Below the pieces are notes generated by a model, which was given only the letters and a program-made list of their open reading frames with translations, did no database searches and was not told the origin of the DNA. The position numbers and the translations under genes are program-made. From the NCBI GenBank assembly GCA_914767715.1, contig OU612067.1, positions 4,278,001 to 4,342,000 on the forward strand: a DNA stretch of 64,000 nucleotides, written 5' to 3'. The number at the start of each line of letters is the position of its first letter. Position 1 is the stretch's first letter. Origin of the DNA: Membranipora membranacea. Taxonomy: Eukaryota > Bryozoa > Gymnolaemata > Cheilostomatida > Membraniporidae. Shown one piece after another: positions 61,601 through 64,000 of this stretch.

Positions 61601-64000
61601 ATCTTAATCTAGCTACCAACCACTCTAATGTTTAAGGAGTTCTAAACAACTAGCTTCTAAGCTACTCGAAAGGCTCAACTCAACATACCGCTCCTATTAC
61701 AACTGCTGTCCAGATCTTCCTTTTAATTTCAATGTCAAATAATGTTTCTCTTCCAGGTCTAAAACCCAGTTTTTATCCTGATATTGTCAAACTGGGAACA
61801 CATTTTTTACAGCTTGTCAGCTGGAGCCCTACATCAGAACTGACCTTGACAGTGACTGGACATTACCTTAACCAAATACAGAATGTTTTCTATTGAAGTT
61901 AAACAATCACACTTATCATACCTACAACAGAATGTTCTCACATATTCCAAGGAGGGAACGACTCTCCAACAAATACTGTACATCGTTTGAATAGCATAGC
62001 ATATTTTTAACAATTTTTTAACAATGTGAAGTGGTAAACTGATACCTGAATATTCGGAAGGTGGAGTAATTGCTAATTGAGGAATAATCATCTCATCACT
62101 ATCTGAGTACTCCGGAAGGTCTTCACTATGTCCAGGTGAGGACGGAGCAATTGGCGAGGACGATACAATAGGCGAGGTGAAGGCTGATATTTCTACAAAA
62201 AATAAAACTTGCCTATGATGAAAAATGCTATGTAATCAGACACCAACAATTTGTTACATTTTTTTCATAATAAGAAGATTATTCATATCTTTTTTTTTAG
62301 CATTTGTTGTCATAGCCGATATGGATGGTGTTTTATATTATCTTTTGTACAAAACAAGGCACTTCATAGTTTAGTTAGAGATAAATTGAAATCCTAGCAT
62401 ACCTGGTAAGTCCAGTTTTTTAGCCTCGGTATCATTCTTGGGTCGCATGTACTGTGGCATTTTCATACTCGGTAACAAAGACTGAGTTCTAACGTATTTC
62501 CTGAGTTTGCTCGAAGAAGCGGCGCGCTGAAGCTTAACCTGTCCACTCTTTTCATCACCAGTTAGGGAGGGTGACCTATTTTCTAGGTGTTGGTCTGGAG
62601 ATGGAGTTAAACCCGGAAAGGGCAGTAGAGCAGGTAATGGGGATGGGGAGACCGCTGACCCGACACCGAAAGGTGAGGGTGTTCTGAAAGTAATCTTTAG
62701 AGCAGGAGACGGTGATGGCTCAGACTGAGTCTCAGCAGAAAAACTCAGCGGCAGGTTCCACATCGGGGCAGGGGATGGAGATCGGCTGTGGTCTGCTGAC
62801 AGAGAGATTGTCGTATCGCTGATAGATGGAGTTGGTGCCATAAGCTCTCTGTAACGAGTTGGTGAGGGAGTCATGGGCGGTGCAGGGGTGTCCGGAGATG
62901 AGCATGGAGATGTAAACCCGCTCAGGGTTTCCGCACACTCTGCAATAAAATTGAAACATTGTTTTAAAGTTTGTTTGGTGTATGATTTGCATCAGTTTTT
63001 GAGGATGATTTGGTTTAATTTCCAGCATCCATGGACATCAAATTGTTGTTGATGGCAAAGTGATGGAACAAGATTTTGCATGTATCTTTTAATCCAGTCT
63101 TTGTGATAGTTTGCGGTATGCAAAAAAACATCAGCAGCAGCTCATTGTCGTCTACAGGTTGGCAAATAATAGAAATAAACGAGAGAGTAGTAGCACTCAA
63201 TTGAATGTAGAAGAAACTACCTCTGAACTTGGAACTTTAGAAAATAAAACATGCTGCATATGTGAACTACCTGAAAACTCATCGTCACTATAGTTATCAG
63301 TGTTCGCCAGTTCAATACTCGGCTGAATCACCTGCACTTCTAGGTATTTCTTGATGGCTTCAGCCGTTGGGAATGTCGATTTCATGGGTGGCGAACCCTC
63401 ACCCTCGCCAATCAAGTGCGTCGGAGCTATAGGCAACATCGAATCTGCGGGCAAATCAAATACAAAACATAAATAAATCACCAACTGTCAAGAGCATCCG
63501 TATTTAAATATCCTCACACTTGAACATTTATGATGAATCGTTCATAAGATTTTTGGCTATTGAAATATGTAATGAGATGACCGATTCCTGCCCAAAACCT
63601 TCTCTGTCAATAGAATGCGGCACAACAGAGTTACACAGTTTGATTAAATTTTGAAATTGCCAGAGTTTATGCAGATTTAAAAGCTCATTTCTTTACCTTG
63701 ATAATACTGATACTTAGTCAGCTGTTCAGTTGTGTTTTTATCTATTTGCGACGCAGGTGGGCTCACTGCTGGCTCTACTGATGAATCCAGGAGCTGAGAG
63801 TCCATAATACTGTCATCTGCATCTAATGACATAAATTATAGTGGTGCGCTAAGTTTCAAAGAATTATGATCGACTCATGACAAGGCCTGTATCACCACTT
63901 AGATATATCAGTTTTGTTAGCATAATTATTATGTTTATTGGGATTTGGTACCTTTCAAATCATTTTGAGAATTCTGTAACAGTGGAAATTGGTCTTCAAA
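49642..64000 (-). CDS. Large unrecognised Ser/Pro-rich protein with one EF-hand (3' 27 exons; 5' end off window)
   Basis: Exons in transcript order: 63952-64000 (partial), 63697-63822, 63271-63444, 62403-62939, 62046-62192, 61158-61262, 60684-60821, 60343-60522, 59815-60051, 59382-59564, 58999-59069, 58524-58700, 58040-58177, 57587-57733, 56804-57002, 55997-56186, 55280-55502, 54707-54784, 54245-54343, 53436-53518, 53105-53232, 52753-52868, 52147-52382, 51618-51754, 51098-51150, 50119-50212, 49642-49859 (TAA). All phases agree and the frame is open for 1,420 codons. The N-terminal half is disordered and rich in SPSP/TPSP. The C-terminal half is ordered: a conserved-looking stretch (FDTMVQFEGQAEGASYTSVE), a helix (REWRFFNRTLNELLDSF), an EF-hand, and a last exon with NNPLRMWAKEVLPPITRPQT. 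I see no signal peptide or membrane span. A cytoskeletal or ciliary scaffold is possible but is only a guess; I do not recognise the family. Confidence 0.78.
50350..50450. mobile_element. 100-bp inverted-repeat MITE-like element
   Basis: The arms GTTTTAAGTGCTCAAACTCT (50350) and AGAGTTTGAGCGCTTAAAC (50432-50450) are inverted over about 20 bases with one or two mismatches. It lies in an intron of the EF-hand gene and shares AAGTGCTCA with the repeats at 32875 and 39232. Confidence 0.55.
53105..53232 (-). CDS. EF-hand exon with a GC donor
   Basis: It encodes RKILHQVDIDGDKKLDLLDL followed by LSIFYVTD. The loop D-I-D-G-D-K-K-L-D-L-L-D has acidic residues at positions 1, 3, 5, 9 and 12, with leucine at 8, as in a calcium-binding EF-hand. 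Position 6 is Lys instead of the usual Gly, and position 12 is Asp instead of Glu, which may lower affinity. Only one such loop is evident. The exon ends at GGCAG/GCAAGT, a GC-AG intron donor with otherwise perfect consensus. No GT alternative preserves the frame into 52868. Confidence 0.75.
53752..53815. repeat. 22-base tandem repeat (ATATCCTTAGGCCGATATAT)
   Basis: Two and a half to three units in an intron of the EF-hand gene. Confidence 0.8.
53970..54215. repeat. Tandem duplication of about 110-120 bases
   Basis: Two copies carry ACTACATATCAGTTACTATA and, further on, AGATAGTGTCTGGTAAAATA through CTTAGTCACATAAG with almost no change. The second lacks about 20 bases present in the first. 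It is intronic in the EF-hand gene. Confidence 0.8.
56198..56530 (+). other. Unexplained plus-strand open frame in an intron of the EF-hand gene
   Basis: An open frame of about 110 codons lies opposite the intron 56187-56803 and ends at TGA 56528-56530. Its composition is protein-like (AFYHHRFAASIVVEKKTSYQ, then LVEAFHIRKERSLVNFLMIT), unlike the usual AT-rich intron frames. The upstream part of the frame is only the antisense of exon 55997-56186. There is no recognisable domain. It could be a transposon relic, an antisense exon, or chance. Confidence 0.25.
59382..62939 (-). CDS. Ser/Pro-rich disordered segment of the EF-hand gene (seven consecutive phase 1-1 exons)
   Basis: Exons 62403-62939, 62046-62192, 61158-61262, 60684-60821, 60343-60522, 59815-60051 and 59382-59564 all begin and end in phase 1. 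All are low-complexity, with repeated SPSP, TPSP and SP-aromatic motifs, for example ARSPSPYCQ twice within 59815-60051 and a TPTPRQRSP/VRTPSPAVRTP repeat in 59382-59564. Proline-directed kinase sites are dense. Equal phases mean any of these exons could be skipped without a frameshift. Confidence 0.75.

Overview
The window is intron-rich, AT-rich eukaryotic DNA from an invertebrate animal. Evidence: extracellular NIDO and 8-cysteine EGF/EB-like modules, each on its own symmetric phase 1-1 exon; short introns with GT-AG ends (one GC-AG); tRNA-derived SINEs; MITEs; and a LINE reverse-transcriptase fragment. A sponge, cnidarian or lophotrochozoan would fit, but the sequence does not let me name the phylum. 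Every gene model runs on the minus strand, so transcription goes from high to low coordinates.

0.9-32.3 kb: one complete secreted-protein gene. A 5' UTR exon (about 32.18-32.34 kb) and two tiny exons encode a signal peptide. Five exons then encode a NIDO domain (29.25-31.22 kb), followed by 49 cysteine-rich modules. Forty of these (3.59-25.55 kb) are near-identical exon-intron repeats in higher-order units of about 1.34, 1.77 and 2.19 kb. My hand-built model has 56 coding exons and 10,497 coding bases, which is exactly 3,498 codons plus a stop, with all splice phases matching. At 14.16-18.58 kb the array is broken by a 4.4 kb foldback-like element. It has inverted minisatellite arms, carries a smaller inverted-repeat element, and sits where one module exon should be.

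32.3-35.06 kb: intergenic DNA with two small MITE-like hairpins. 35.07-43.04 kb: five 3' exons of an unrecognised acidic, partly coiled-coil protein; its first exon was not found. A 17-bp minisatellite starts 11 bp after its stop codon. The large intron and upstream flank hold a nest of MITEs, one split by a LINE fragment. 46.08-47.8 kb: a decayed tandem paralogue of this gene, with an in-frame stop and frameshifts, and with an intron the other copy lacks.

49.64-64.0 kb: 26 complete 3' exons plus one partial exon (1,420 codons visible) of a large unrecognised protein. It has a long Ser/Pro-rich N-terminal half and a helical C-terminal half with one EF-hand. Its 5' end lies beyond the right edge.

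The NIDO-array gene looks like an extracellular matrix or cell-surface product whose stalk length can change by unequal exchange between phase-matched exons. I see no functional link between it and the two neighbouring genes.
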